Source: Micrococcus sp. (GTDB lineage Bacteria > Actinomycetota > Actinomycetes > Actinomycetales > Micrococcaceae). From it: a stretch of 64,000 nt of DNA. This document shows, piece after piece, positions 46,829 through 57,956 of this stretch. A program made the translations under genes and the position numbers. Location of the stretch: assembly GCA_029961105.1 (NCBI GenBank), contig JASBVO010000011.1, positions 124,001-188,000 on the forward strand, read 5' to 3'. Positions within the stretch are counted from its first letter, which is position 1. Each line of letters begins with the position of its first letter. The notes beneath the pieces are model-generated. The model saw nothing but the letters and a program-made list of their open reading frames with translations. It did not search any database and had not been told where the DNA came from.

Positions 46829-47465
46829 GCCCCCATTGTGCCGCACGGCCCTCCGGCTTCCGCCCCCTTGCCTGACGGTAGACCGTGACCATCCGCTGTC
46901 CGACCGTGACGGCGGAGGCCACGGCCAGCAGGGCGAGCACGACGGTCAGGATCCAGGGGTCCAGCCCGAGGCCGGTCAGTCCCGCGAAGACCAGGGTGAC
47001 CACCAGGCGCTCGGCGCGTTCGGCGATCCCCGTGTTCGCGTCGAAGCCCAGGGACTCGGCCTTGGCGCGGGCGTAGGAGACCAGCTGGCCGAGGATGAGG
47101 CAGGCCGCCGCCGCGGTCCCGGCCGGCGCCATCTCGCCCGGACCGAAGAACCAGAGCATCAGGCCCAGGAAGACGGCGGCGTCCTGGACCCGGTCCAGGG
47201 TCGAGTCGAGGAAGCTCCCCCACCGCCCGGAGCTCCCGGCGAGCCGGGCCATCACGCCGTCCAGGACGTCCGAGAAGATGAACAGCGTGATGGCGACCGT
47301 GCCCCAGAACAGCTCGCCGACCGGGAACAGCAGCAGGGCACCGAGGACCACGCCGAGGGTGCCGATGATCGTGACGGCGTCCGCCGTGACCCCACGGTCC
47401 AGCAGGAACCTCGCCGGCGGCGTGAAGATCCGCGTGAACAGCGCCCTGGCGTGCCGGTTGAGCAT
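46821..47465 (-). CDS. pgsA: CDP-alcohol phosphatidyltransferase, probable phosphatidylinositol-phosphate synthase
   Basis: 214 aa with about six membrane helices. The CDP-alcohol signature is complete: Asp66-VL-Asp69-G at DVLDGVMARLAG, then SGRWGSFLDSTLDR with the last two Asp. SYARAKAESLGFDANTGIAERAERL is typical of actinobacterial PIP synthases, which join CDP-diacylglycerol and inositol 3-phosphate. The gene order thrS-HIT-pgsA matches Mycobacterium (Rv2614c-Rv2612c), supporting that role rather than phosphatidylglycerol-phosphate synthesis. TGATG junction with the HIT gene. Confidence 0.92.
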   Translation of the reverse strand: MLNRHARALFTRIFTPPARFLLDRGVTADAVTIIGTLGVVLGALLLFPVGELFWGTVAITLFIFSDVLDGVMARLAGSSGRWGSFLDSTLDRVQDAAVFLGLMLWFFGPGEMAPAGTAAAACLILGQLVSYARAKAESLGFDANTGIAERAERLVVTLVFAGLTGLGLDPWILTVVLALLAVASAVTVGQRMVTVYRQARGRKPEGRAAQWGHE

Positions 47466-48102
47466 CAGGTACCGGACCCGCCGGAGGTCGAGGCCTGCCG
47501 CGCGTCGAACGCGGCCTCGGCATCCGCCCAGGCCTCGGCCACGACGTTCCGCACGGTGTCCAGGGTGACGGTGATGTTCTTCGTCTGCGCGATGACCGGG
47601 AGGAAGTTGCCGTCGCCACCCCAGCGCGGCACGACGTGCTGGTGCAGGTGCGCGGCGATTCCCGCGCCGCCGGCCTTGCCCTGGTTCATGCCGAGGTTGA
47701 ATCCGGTGGCCCCGGAGGTCTCCCGCAGGGCGGTCATGGCGATCTGGGCCAGCCGGGCCAGTTCAGCCGTCTCCTCCACCGTCAGGTCGGTGTAGTCCGG
47801 CACGTGGCGGTAGGGACAGACCAGCAGGTGGCCGGCGTTGTAGGGATAGAGGTTGCACAGCACATAGGCCGTGGTGCCGCGCGCGACGATGAGCGACTCC
47901 TCGTCCGACCGCGCCGGCGCGGCACAGAACGGGCAGCTCGACTCGTCCCTGACCTGGTCCTGTCCCCCGCTGACGTAGGCCAGCCGGTGTGGGTTCCACA
48001 GTCGCTGGAAGCCGTCCGGCGTCCCGGCGAGCTGGAAGTCGTCGGTGACCGGGCCGTCGTCGGGCCCCGGCACCGGCTCGTCCTGCTGCCCCGGCCGGGA
48101 GG

Positions 48103-48106
<4 letters not shown>
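47465..48106 (-). CDS. HIT-domain hydrolase/phosphorylase (Ap4A phosphorylase-like)
   Basis: 213 aa. CPFCAAP zinc-type cysteines near residue 55, [22 protein letters not shown], then [36 protein letters not shown] carry the HxHxHxx triad (HLHQHVV). It resembles mycobacterial Rv2613c, described as an Ap4A phosphorylase, and sits in the same place between thrS and pgsA. GTG start overlaps the thrS stop (GTGA). The N-terminal 40 residues are a Pro/Asp-rich tail. Confidence 0.92.
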
Positions 48107-50127
<2,021 letters not shown>

Positions 50128-50194
50128 GGGCCATTCCTCCTTGGTTGGGGCTTCACAGCTGGTGGCATACGGTGGCCACCGCCAGCCACGGGAC

Positions 50195-50200
50195 ATTCTA
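50195..50200 (-). promoter_or_regulatory. -10 element upstream of thrS
   Basis: TAGAAT on the minus strand, about 68 nt before the thrS start. The -35 is poor. The rest of the gap 50128-50349 holds nothing recognisable; no T-box structure was seen. Confidence 0.4.
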
Positions 50201-50349
50201 GGGCAGGGGCGCAGGTCGGGCGCACGATGGGACGGACCGGCGGGACACCGGACGGGGGTCGCCAGGGCACGGCATGGACTGCGACGTAGCTCCATCCGGT
50301 GGCCTCTGCCCCGAGATGCGGGGCGCCGGGAAGCACCTCCCGGTCGGCT

Positions 50350-52752
50350 TCAGGCAGCTGCCTCTGGACGCCAGTAGGTGTTGTGCCGGGGGCGCTGGTG
50401 AGGGTCGCGGTAGGCGGCCGGGATGAACCAGGGGACGCCGTTGCGCATCGAGACCGTCCACGCGCCCGCGTGCACGGCGTGATGATGGTGCGAGCACAGC
50501 AGCACGCCGTTATCCACGGAGATGGGCCCGCCGTGTTCCCAGTGCTCGATGTGATGCGCCTCGCACCACGGGGCCGGGATCGTGCAGCCCGGTGCGGCGC
50601 AACCACCGTCGCGGGCGGTGATCGCCCGACGCAGTTTCCTCGTGAAGAGCCGCTGGGAACGGCCGAGATCGAGGAGCTCCCCGTCTCCGCCGAGGACCAC
50701 CGGTATCAGCTCGGCATCGCACGCCCAGGCCCGGATCGTGGTCGGACTGATCTCACCGGCGTAGGACGCTGAACTGACCCGCAGGTCCCGGTCCCCGGGC
50801 TCCGGCCCGGCCGGCGATACGGCGGGGCCGAACCGCGAGCGCTGCTGACCCCGAATCGGATATCGACGAGGTGCCGCGTCGTCGTCGGGAGCTGGCCGAT
50901 CATCTCTGGTGGGTTCGCCGTTGCTGGGGAGATGGTCCTCGGAGCGGAGTGGGCGGTCCCCGCCCCATGGATCGGCTTCGAGACTGGAGTCGCAGCAGGG
51001 TTCCGGGCACACTTCTGCGTCGAAACCGGCCGATCGACGACTGGGGAGTTCGGACGCCGGCCTGAAGTCATGGTCGAACAGGGTCTGGTAGTCGATGGTC
51101 ACCAGCACCTGCGGGCGGGCCCCTCCCCCGCCGTCGGGGGTGTCAGCACCGGCGGTCAGGGCGAGGGCACCCGTCAAGGCACTGATCAGCCCATCCAGTT
51201 CCTGCTGGTTCCGGGTCCGCTCGTCGAGGTCATCAGGGTTGCTGGCCGGAGTGTTCCAGCCCACGGCCTCGCCCGCCATCGCGGCGGCGTACGCTGCCGC
51301 CCGTTCCGCGGCGGCCTGGGCTTCCGCGTCCCCCGCGGCCCGGATCTGCTGCGCCCACAGAATGCCGGGATCTGAGAACGCCTCTGCTCCCTCCAGCCCG
51401 TCAATGTCGCGGAAGCCACCGGACTCGCGGTCCCCCTCCAGGTCAGACTCCACGTCGACGTCGGCACCGCACGTGCTCTCGCCCTCGGATTCGACGGCGG
51501 CGTCGGCGGGGGTGTCGGCAGCGGTGTCGGCGGAGGTGACGGCGGGCTCGATAACCCCGGTGGCGGTGATGACGGCGGGTGCCTTAGGCCCGGTGGCAGC
51601 AGTCTCGGCGGGCGCCATGGATTCGGTGGTGGCCGTGCCGGCAGAGCCCGCTCCTTCCGGAGTCTTCTCGACGTCGGCGGGCTGGGCGACCTCGGCGACG
51701 TCGGCGACGACGGCGGCCTCATTGGCGGCGTTCTCGCCTCTCCTGGGGTCGGTACCTGTCGCGGCCCCGGTGGCCTCGGCTGGACCCGGGACGCTCGTCC
51801 CGGAAGGCGTGGATTCCTGGACACGGAGGTTCGACGCGGCAGAGACGATGGTCTTGAGGACTTCGTGCTGTCCGTCAGTGGCCACCAGGGTCCAGCGGTG
51901 CAACCCGGTTCGCCTGCCCCGGTAGAACAGCCCCTGGGCGACTCGACGCTGGGCATCGGTGGGCTCGGCCCCGTCCGGATTCACCAGTGCGTCGAAACGA
52001 ACCCGCCAGTGCGCGCAGACCTTGCCCAGGGCGTCCGGATCCAGGACCCGTGCAGAACTCACCAGTGAGCGTTCTCCCTCATCAAGCAGCCTCGCCACCT
52101 CGGACGGGGACACCTGGGTGTCAGCGGAGTCGCTGTGGGCGCTGACCAGCGTGGCCGCGATGACGTCCACCGCGCCCGGATCCAGCTCCGCTTCCGACGC
52201 GGCTCGCGACAATAGCGGCAACCGGGGAGGCACCGTCTGGGTGCGATCGAGACTCGAGGTAGCGAGCACCTGCCGCGAGCGCTCAATCCGCGCCTTGGCC
52301 TGCCGACGGGAGATGCGCAGGTGCTCCCGCAGGTACTCCACGGCATTGCGATAGGCGGACTTGCCCTCGGGGATGCCCAACAGCTCGCTCCGACTCGCGT
52401 GTTCACCGAACAGCCGGTCCGTGTGACCGGCCAACGCAGTCTGGGCGCCAGAGACGACCCGGCCCAGCTCTTCCACCGAGGCGTGCAGTTCGGGGAACGT
52501 TCCCCGAGGCGGTAGTACCTCTACTGGAGTCTGTGCGAAGGCCTCTTCGAAGCTGATGTCCTCCACGACGTCCGCATACAGTCCCCACTCATCGGCAGGA
52601 TGCTTCCTGTCAGCGACCGGTAAGTGCGGCAGGCGGTCCACCAGCATCGGATCGGCGAGACGGCCGGCCAGCTCTCCGGTCAGGGCCCGGGCGGCATCGA
52701 GGAGTTCCGGCAGGCTCCAGTCCGACAGCTCGTCAGGAACTCCCTTGCCCAT
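50350..52752 (-). CDS. DUF222 / HNH endonuclease domain protein (13E12-repeat type)
   Basis: 800 aa. DUF222 spans roughly residues 85-300 (EYLREHLRISRRQAKARI, VDVIAATL, WRVRFDALVNPDGAEP) and resumes near 470-560. The HNH domain is at about 718-762 (CAAPGCTIPAPWCEAHHIEH with WEHGGPISVDNGVLLCSHHHH). Between the DUF222 parts lies a 110-120-residue low-complexity insert rich in Ala, Thr, Glu and Pro; a second disordered stretch (about 580-660) precedes the HNH. Such proteins are abundant and variable in actinobacteria, and no cellular role is established. RBS GGAGGAG precedes the ATG. An AT-rich upstream region contains a LexA half site. Confidence 0.9.
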   Translation of the reverse strand: MGKGVPDELSDWSLPELLDAARALTGELAGRLADPMLVDRLPHLPVADRKHPADEWGLYADVVEDISFEEAFAQTPVEVLPPRGTFPELHASVEELGRVVSGAQTALAGHTDRLFGEHASRSELLGIPEGKSAYRNAVEYLREHLRISRRQAKARIERSRQVLATSSLDRTQTVPPRLPLLSRAASEAELDPGAVDVIAATLVSAHSDSADTQVSPSEVARLLDEGERSLVSSARVLDPDALGKVCAHWRVRFDALVNPDGAEPTDAQRRVAQGLFYRGRRTGLHRWTLVATDGQHEVLKTIVSAASNLRVQESTPSGTSVPGPAEATGAATGTDPRRGENAANEAAVVADVAEVAQPADVEKTPEGAGSAGTATTESMAPAETAATGPKAPAVITATGVIEPAVTSADTAADTPADAAVESEGESTCGADVDVESDLEGDRESGGFRDIDGLEGAEAFSDPGILWAQQIRAAGDAEAQAAAERAAAYAAAMAGEAVGWNTPASNPDDLDERTRNQQELDGLISALTGALALTAGADTPDGGGGARPQVLVTIDYQTLFDHDFRPASELPSRRSAGFDAEVCPEPCCDSSLEADPWGGDRPLRSEDHLPSNGEPTRDDRPAPDDDAAPRRYPIRGQQRSRFGPAVSPAGPEPGDRDLRVSSASYAGEISPTTIRAWACDAELIPVVLGGDGELLDLGRSQRLFTRKLRRAITARDGGCAAPGCTIPAPWCEAHHIEHWEHGGPISVDNGVLLCSHHHHAVHAGAWTVSMRNGVPWFIPAAYRDPHQRPRHNTYWRPEAAA

Positions 52753-53034
52753 CGTCTCTCCTCCTTCCCGCCGCCGGCTCCGCCTCGACGGACCCAGGTC
52801 GTCCCCCTAGTACATATATTCGAACATGGGGCGCGGACACGATAGGAGCCCGACGCTCGACTGGGGACACGCCCGGTGACCGGGTCGGGTGTGGAGTCAT
52901 CGCACCCGGTGTCTGGCCGTCCGGCCGTGCTTTCCCTACGCTGGGTGGCCACCGCCACAGTCTCCATGCCCGTTCCAGGCCGTTCCAGGCCGTTCCCGCC
53001 CACGCCAGCCCACGCCAGCCCGGAGGACACCGTC
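52753..53034. other. Intergenic region with divergent promoters
   Basis: 282 nt between the DUF222 gene and the DHFR-like gene. It has an AT-rich core at 52810-52826 with TATTCGAAC (52817-52825), a half match to a LexA box on the DUF222 side. On the plus strand TACGCT (52937-52942) is a possible -10, and CGTTCCAGGC is tandemly repeated at about 52970-52995. No gene seen. Confidence 0.4.
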
Positions 53035-53700
53035 ATGCCCCCTGCCCCGTACCGGCGGCCACCCCGCGTCCGCGTGCACAACTTCGCGGTCTCACGCGAG
53101 GGGGTCGCCGCGGGATTCAACCAGACCCTCGAACGCCCCTTCGGCGATCTCGACCCCACCGAGCTCATGAGCTGGGCCGGGGCCACGGACAGCTGGCCCA
53201 ATCGCACGGACCCGGGCGGCAGCCGCGGCCTCGACGACCACATCGTCCGCGATTTCACGCACAACATCGGCGCCGAGATCATGGGCCGCAACAAGTTCGG
53301 CCCGGTCCGCGGAGCGTGGCCGGACGAGGAGTGGCGGGGCTGGTGGGGTGACGACCCGCCGTTCCGCACTCCGGTCTTCGTGCTGACCCATCATCCCCGC
53401 CCGTCGTTCTCGCTCAGCGACACGACGTTCCACTTCCTCGACGCCAGTCCCCAGGACGCCGTGAAGGTCGCCTTCCATGCGGCCAATGGCAAGGACGTCC
53501 GGATCGGCGGCGGCGTCACCACCGTCCTGGAGTTCCTGGACGCGGACCTCATCGATGACCTGCACGTGGCCGTCGCACCCGTCGAGTTCAGCGACGGACT
53601 GCGCCTGTGGTCCAGCCCCACGGACCTGGAGGACCGGTACCAGCACGAGAGCGTCCCAAGCCCCAGCGGCGTGGAGCACCACTTCTTCTGGCGTCGGTAG
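53035..53700 (+). CDS. RibD C-terminal/dihydrofolate-reductase-like family protein
   Basis: 221 aa. Architecture of the DHFR/RibD-C superfamily: RVRVHNFAVSREGVAAGFNQ at the start, GAEIMGRNKFGPVRG (nucleotide-side loop), TPVFVLTHHPRPSF, KDVRIGGGVTTVLEFLDADLIDDLHVAVAPV. These NADPH-binding proteins (YwjB/YyaP type) have no defined substrate; true DHFR activity is unlikely because the folate motifs are missing. The start at 53035 has GGAGG 8 nt upstream. Its stop is 4 nt from the convergent dnaE2 stop. Confidence 0.85.
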   Translation: MPPAPYRRPPRVRVHNFAVSREGVAAGFNQTLERPFGDLDPTELMSWAGATDSWPNRTDPGGSRGLDDHIVRDFTHNIGAEIMGRNKFGPVRGAWPDEEWRGWWGDDPPFRTPVFVLTHHPRPSFSLSDTTFHFLDASPQDAVKVAFHAANGKDVRIGGGVTTVLEFLDADLIDDLHVAVAPVEFSDGLRLWSSPTDLEDRYQHESVPSPSGVEHHFFWRR

Positions 53701-53704
53701 GCCC

Positions 53705-56700
53705 TCAGTCCTCCGGCGTCGGCAGGAGCTCCCAGGTCTCCGGGTGCGGCACGGGCACCGGGCGGTGGATGTCCAGCCCGCGCAGACCGGCGCCCCGGCG
53801 GTCGCCGCCGGTGGCCGAGCTCTCCGGCGGGAGCCCGACGGCGCCACGCACCGTGACCGGCCAGACGCCGGTGTCGTGGTGGGGGATGTCCCGCGACACA
53901 CCGGGACGGGCACCCGCGGGAGCCCTGGAGCCCGAACCCCACGGTACGGCCTCTCGCCCCTGATCCGTGCGGGCACCGCCGGAGCGGGCAACCGAACGGT
54001 CCCGGCGCAGCCAGGCCCGCCACGCCTCGCGCGAGCTGTCCAGGTAGTCCGGGTCCGGCAGCGTCTCGGGCCGGTGCAGGTCCCAGGCGCGGATGGCCTG
54101 CAGGCTGATGGCCTTCGGCCCGGTCCGCCGCGTGGTGCCCTCGATGAGCATCAGCCGGGCCGAGAACAGCATCTCCCCGGTCTCGTGCTGGGCCTCCGTG
54201 AAGAAGGACGCGTCCACGCAGCCGGTGCCGTCGTCCACGGAGATGAAGACCACGCGCTTGCCGCTGCGCATGGGCGGGGTCTGGGTGGCCACGCGCACTC
54301 CGGCCACCAGCACACGGGACTGCGAGCGCAGGCTCAGCAGGTCCTCCGCCGCCGTCACCCCGAGCGCGTCCAGGTAGGGCCGGTGCGAGTCCATCAGGTG
54401 GGCGGTGGTGTCCATGGCGGTCAGGTCGAGCTCGGTGCGCACCATCTGGTCACGGCTCGGGGGCGGGAACATCGGCACGATCGCCTGCGCCTCGGTGTCC
54501 GGCAGGTCCAGGGACAGCTGCCCGTCCACCTGCCGGCGCCCCGCGGTCCGCCTCCTGCCGGTGGGGGTCTCGCCGAAGGCCCCGGCCGGGGCGCCGGCGT
54601 GCTGCAGTTCCAGGTGGTGCACCAGGTCGGTGCGCGAGGCCCCGCCCGGAGGCAGCAGGCAGTCCAGCGCGCCCAGCTGGGCCAGCCGCTCCAGGTTCCG
54701 CCGGGTGGGCCGGGCGCGGTCGCGCACGTCGGCCAGCGAGGCGTACGGCTGCCCGGCCACGATCCGCTGGACCTCGCGCTCGCTCAGCCCGGACATCGAG
54801 GTGAGCGCCAGGCGGATGCCCCACCGGCCGCCGTCGGGATGCGCAGGAGCACCCGGCACCTCCGGGTGCGCGGGCACCCACTCCATCCGGAAGCTCTCCG
54901 TGGAGGCGTTGATGTCCACCGGCAACACGGGGATGCCCATTCGGCGGGCCTCGGCGATCATCAGCCGGCGCGGGTACATGCCCGGGTCGTGCTCGAAGAT
55001 CCCGGCCAGGAACGCCTCCGGGTAGTGGGTCTTGAGCCAGGCCGAGTGGTAGGTGGGCACCGCGAAGGCCGCGCCGTGGGCCTTGCAGAAGCCGAAGGAG
55101 CCGAAGGCGTGCAGGGTGCCCCAGACCTCGTCGATGACGTCCAGCGGATACCCCTTCTCCAGCGCCGCGGCCCGGAAGCAGGCTTCCACCGTCTCCTCCT
55201 GCGGGCCGCCGATCTGCCGGCGGAACTCGTCGGCCTTCGCCAGTCCGCAGCCGGTCATCGTGTCCAGGGTCCGCAGCACCTGCTCGTGGAACACGGTCAC
55301 CCCGTGGGTCTCGGCCAGCACCGGCTCGAGGTCCGGGTGCGGGTACCTCGCCGCCGCGAAGCCGTGGCGCTGCTCGAGGAACGGGCGCACCATGTCCGAC
55401 TGCATGGGCCCGGGACGGAACAGGGAGATGTCGATGATCAGGTCGTTGAACTCCACCGGCGCCATCTTCCCGATCAGCTCCCGCTGGCCCGGGGACTCGA
55501 TCTGGAAGACCCCGAGGGTGTGGGTGGTGCGGATCATCCCGAACGTGGCCTCGTCGTCCAGCGGCACCTGCTCCAGGTCGATCCGCTCCCCCGTGGTCCG
55601 CTCGATCTCGTCCAGCGTGTAGGCGATCGTCGACTGCATGCGCACCCCGAGCACGTCCAGCTTGAGCATCCCCATGGGGTCCATGTCGTGCTTGTCGAAC
55701 TGGCTCATGGGCAGCTCGATGCCCGAGGGCTGGACCGGGGTCCGGTCCAGCAGGCTCGCATCCCCCAGGATCACCCCACAGGGGTGCATGGCGATGTGCC
55801 GCGGCAGCCGGTCCAGGCGTTCGGTGAGGTCCACCAGCAGGTCCAGCTGTTGCTGCCCGGCGGCCCGGCCGGACTCGACCTGCTCGGCGAAGCCGCGCAG
55901 CTCCGGCATCCGGTCCATGGCCTCCCGGAAGCTCGAGGCGGAGAACCGCCACAGCTGCTTGGCGATCGTGTCCACCTGCTCCGGTTCCATCCCGAGCGCC
56001 ATGCCGGCATCGCGCACCGCCCCGCGCGCCCGGTAGCCGTTCTGCATGCTCATCAGCGTGGTGCGCTCGGCCCCGAACCGGGCGAAGATCGCCTCGTAGA
56101 CGTCGTGCCGGCGGGCTGACTCCACGTCCACGTCGATGTCCGGCAGCGTGGAGCGGTCGTTGGACAGGAAGCGCTCGAAGACCAGTTCGTGCCGCATCGG
56201 GTCCACGGCGGAGATCCGTAGCAAGTGGTTGACCAGGGAGGACGCTCCGGAGCCCCGCGCCGAGACCCGGACCCCCATGTCCTCGATCATCCGCACGACC
56301 TCGGCCACGGTGAGGAAGTAACTGGCGAAGCCGAGCCGGGTGATGATCCCCAGCTCGTGCTCCAGCCGGTCCTCCAGGTCCCGGCCGGCCCGCGACGACG
56401 AGAACCGGCTGCCGCTGTACAGCTGGGGGAAGCGGGCGCGCGCCCCGGCCAGGGTGCGCTGGCGCAGGACGGTGACCGGGTCGCCGTCGATCCCGATCAC
56501 CGAGGCCTCCGGGACCGTGGGCCGGCCCCAGCCCAGGTCCGAGCCCGGGTCCAGCCGGCAGGCGTCGGCCAGGGCGTGGGTGGCCTCCAGCAGCGCACCG
56601 GCGCCCTCGGCCCCGGCCTCGCGGCAGACCTCGCGGGCGACCTGGTGCATGGGCCCGGCCGGCTTGAGCCAGCCCTGCCCGTTGGGCTGCAGGTCGGCCA

Positions 56701-57457
56701 GGGTCTCCAGGGAGCTCAGGGCGCGAGCGGCATCAAGGACGTCGGCGGTGGCGGCGCCGTCCGGGGTGGCGTACCGCACCGCGTTGGTCAGCACCGCCGG
56801 CACCCGGGTGTCCCGGGCCGCACGGAGCATCCTCACGGCATGCGCGGCCGAGAGCTTCTCCCCGGGCGGGGACAGGTGACAGACCACCTCCACCCGCAGC
56901 GCCCCGGCCGGCAGGGCCGCCTTCCAGCGGCGCAGCAACGCCCGACCGGCGGTGTACTTGCGCGCGGCCATCAGCTGCCCGACGTCGGATCCCGGTCCCA
57001 GCAGCACGAACAGTTCCGGCGGGGCGCCGTGGTGACGGCCGGCGGCCCAGTCGGCCAGCTCGGCCACCGTGACGTACGGGGAGCCGCCGGCGGCCCCGCC
57101 CGTGGTGTGGGCGTGGGCCGCCGAGACCAGCCGGACCAGCGCCCGGTAGCCGCTGCCCGCGGTCCTCCCGCGGGCCAGCACGACCACCCGGCCGGCGCTG
57201 CCCAACGACCCCCCACCGGCCGGGGGCAGTCCCCAGCGCACCGCCAGGTCCACGCCGACCACCGGGTCCAGGCCGTGCCCCAGGCAGGCCCCGACGTGCT
57301 TGGCCGTTCCGTACAGGCCGTCCCGGTCGGTGCAGGCCAGGACCTCCGCACCGTCAGCGGCGGCCGCCGCGGCCAGTTCGCCCGGCCAGGACACCCCGTA
57401 GTGGGCGCTGAAGGCGCTGGCCACGTGCAGGTGGGGGAACCCGGGGGCACCACCCAT
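53705..57457 (-). CDS. dnaE2: Error-prone DNA polymerase III alpha subunit (DnaE2/ImuC)
   Basis: 1250 aa. PHP domain at the N-terminus (HLHVASAFSAHYGV, CTDRDGLYGT). The C-family polymerase core has RVSARGSGASSLVNHLL, the catalytic LPDIDVDVESARRHD, HPCGVILGD, FGFCKAHGAAFAVP and an HhH region; the C-terminal OB fold includes RVLVAGVRVATQTPPM and VFISVDDGTGCVDASFF. The last about 90 residues are a Gly/Arg/Ser-rich variable tail. DnaE2 carries out translesion synthesis in SOS-induced mutagenesis, normally with ImuA' and ImuB, which are not adjacent here. ATG 57457 lies 6 nt after GGGAAAG; GTG 57460 is an alternative. TGATG junction with the upstream gene. Confidence 0.96.
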   Translation of the reverse strand: MGGAPGFPHLHVASAFSAHYGVSWPGELAAAAAADGAEVLACTDRDGLYGTAKHVGACLGHGLDPVVGVDLAVRWGLPPAGGGSLGSAGRVVVLARGRTAGSGYRALVRLVSAAHAHTTGGAAGGSPYVTVAELADWAAGRHHGAPPELFVLLGPGSDVGQLMAARKYTAGRALLRRWKAALPAGALRVEVVCHLSPPGEKLSAAHAVRMLRAARDTRVPAVLTNAVRYATPDGAATADVLDAARALSSLETLADLQPNGQGWLKPAGPMHQVAREVCREAGAEGAGALLEATHALADACRLDPGSDLGWGRPTVPEASVIGIDGDPVTVLRQRTLAGARARFPQLYSGSRFSSSRAGRDLEDRLEHELGIITRLGFASYFLTVAEVVRMIEDMGVRVSARGSGASSLVNHLLRISAVDPMRHELVFERFLSNDRSTLPDIDVDVESARRHDVYEAIFARFGAERTTLMSMQNGYRARGAVRDAGMALGMEPEQVDTIAKQLWRFSASSFREAMDRMPELRGFAEQVESGRAAGQQQLDLLVDLTERLDRLPRHIAMHPCGVILGDASLLDRTPVQPSGIELPMSQFDKHDMDPMGMLKLDVLGVRMQSTIAYTLDEIERTTGERIDLEQVPLDDEATFGMIRTTHTLGVFQIESPGQRELIGKMAPVEFNDLIIDISLFRPGPMQSDMVRPFLEQRHGFAAARYPHPDLEPVLAETHGVTVFHEQVLRTLDTMTGCGLAKADEFRRQIGGPQEETVEACFRAAALEKGYPLDVIDEVWGTLHAFGSFGFCKAHGAAFAVPTYHSAWLKTHYPEAFLAGIFEHDPGMYPRRLMIAEARRMGIPVLPVDINASTESFRMEWVPAHPEVPGAPAHPDGGRWGIRLALTSMSGLSEREVQRIVAGQPYASLADVRDRARPTRRNLERLAQLGALDCLLPPGGASRTDLVHHLELQHAGAPAGAFGETPTGRRRTAGRRQVDGQLSLDLPDTEAQAIVPMFPPPSRDQMVRTELDLTAMDTTAHLMDSHRPYLDALGVTAAEDLLSLRSQSRVLVAGVRVATQTPPMRSGKRVVFISVDDGTGCVDASFFTEAQHETGEMLFSARLMLIEGTTRRTGPKAISLQAIRAWDLHRPETLPDPDYLDSSREAWRAWLRRDRSVARSGGARTDQGREAVPWGSGSRAPAGARPGVSRDIPHHDTGVWPVTVRGAVGLPPESSATGGDRRGAGLRGLDIHRPVPVPHPETWELLPTPED

Positions 57458-57786
57458 CACGCGCTTTCCCGCAGGCGCACGGCGGCACCGTCATGGATGC
57501 GGACCAGCCGCCACCGGCCCGAGTCCAGGTGATGGGAGATGTCCAGCGTGAGCAAGGGTGAGTTGCGGGCCTTCTCCAGGCGCACCTGCACCCGCCAGAC
57601 CTCGTGGTCCACCAGTCCCGCGCCACGGCCGCGCTCGGCCCGGGGCTCCTCGGTCCACCAGCGCCGCCGCTCGTACCAGCGCACCGGCTCGGCAGCCAGC
57701 ACGTAGTCGCGGCCGTTCCACTCCAGGCGCAGCGGCACCCCTGCGGTGGTGCATCCGACCCTGACCGATTGCGTGAAGATTCCCAT
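57457..57786 (-). CDS. DUF6504-like protein of the dnaE2 cassette
   Basis: 109 aa: SVRVGCTTAGVPLRLEWNGRDYVLAAEPVRWYERRRWWTEE, then HEVWRVQVRLEKA and LTLDISHHLDSGRWRLVRIHDG. It matches the small Trp-rich proteins (DUF6504) often encoded beside ImuB and DnaE2 in actinobacteria; function unknown. ATG 57786 is the first usable start downstream of the LexA-controlled promoter; the frame further up has no ATG, GTG or TTG after the box. This leaves a leader of about 165 nt. The stop overlaps the dnaE2 start (TGATG). Confidence 0.75.
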   Translation of the reverse strand: MGIFTQSVRVGCTTAGVPLRLEWNGRDYVLAAEPVRWYERRRWWTEEPRAERGRGAGLVDHEVWRVQVRLEKARNSPLLTLDISHHLDSGRWRLVRIHDGAAVRLRESA

Positions 57787-57956
57787 GGGAGCTGATACCC
57801 GTCCTTCTCGTCGTGCCTTCTCATTGCCGTCGACACCGGGGTCCGCTGTGGCTCCGGGCCCGCCGTCTGGGAAGGAACGGCGAACCGGAACCGGGATGAC
57901 CCGGTCTGGCGGTGGGAAGTAGCGGTCCGAGGGGAAGGTCCGGCCGTACTCCCACC

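Noticed and set aside
50128-50349. T-box leader or other riboswitch in front of thrS
   Set aside because: No T-box TGGNACCGCG-like motif or Stem I structure was found; only a -10-like TAGAAT.
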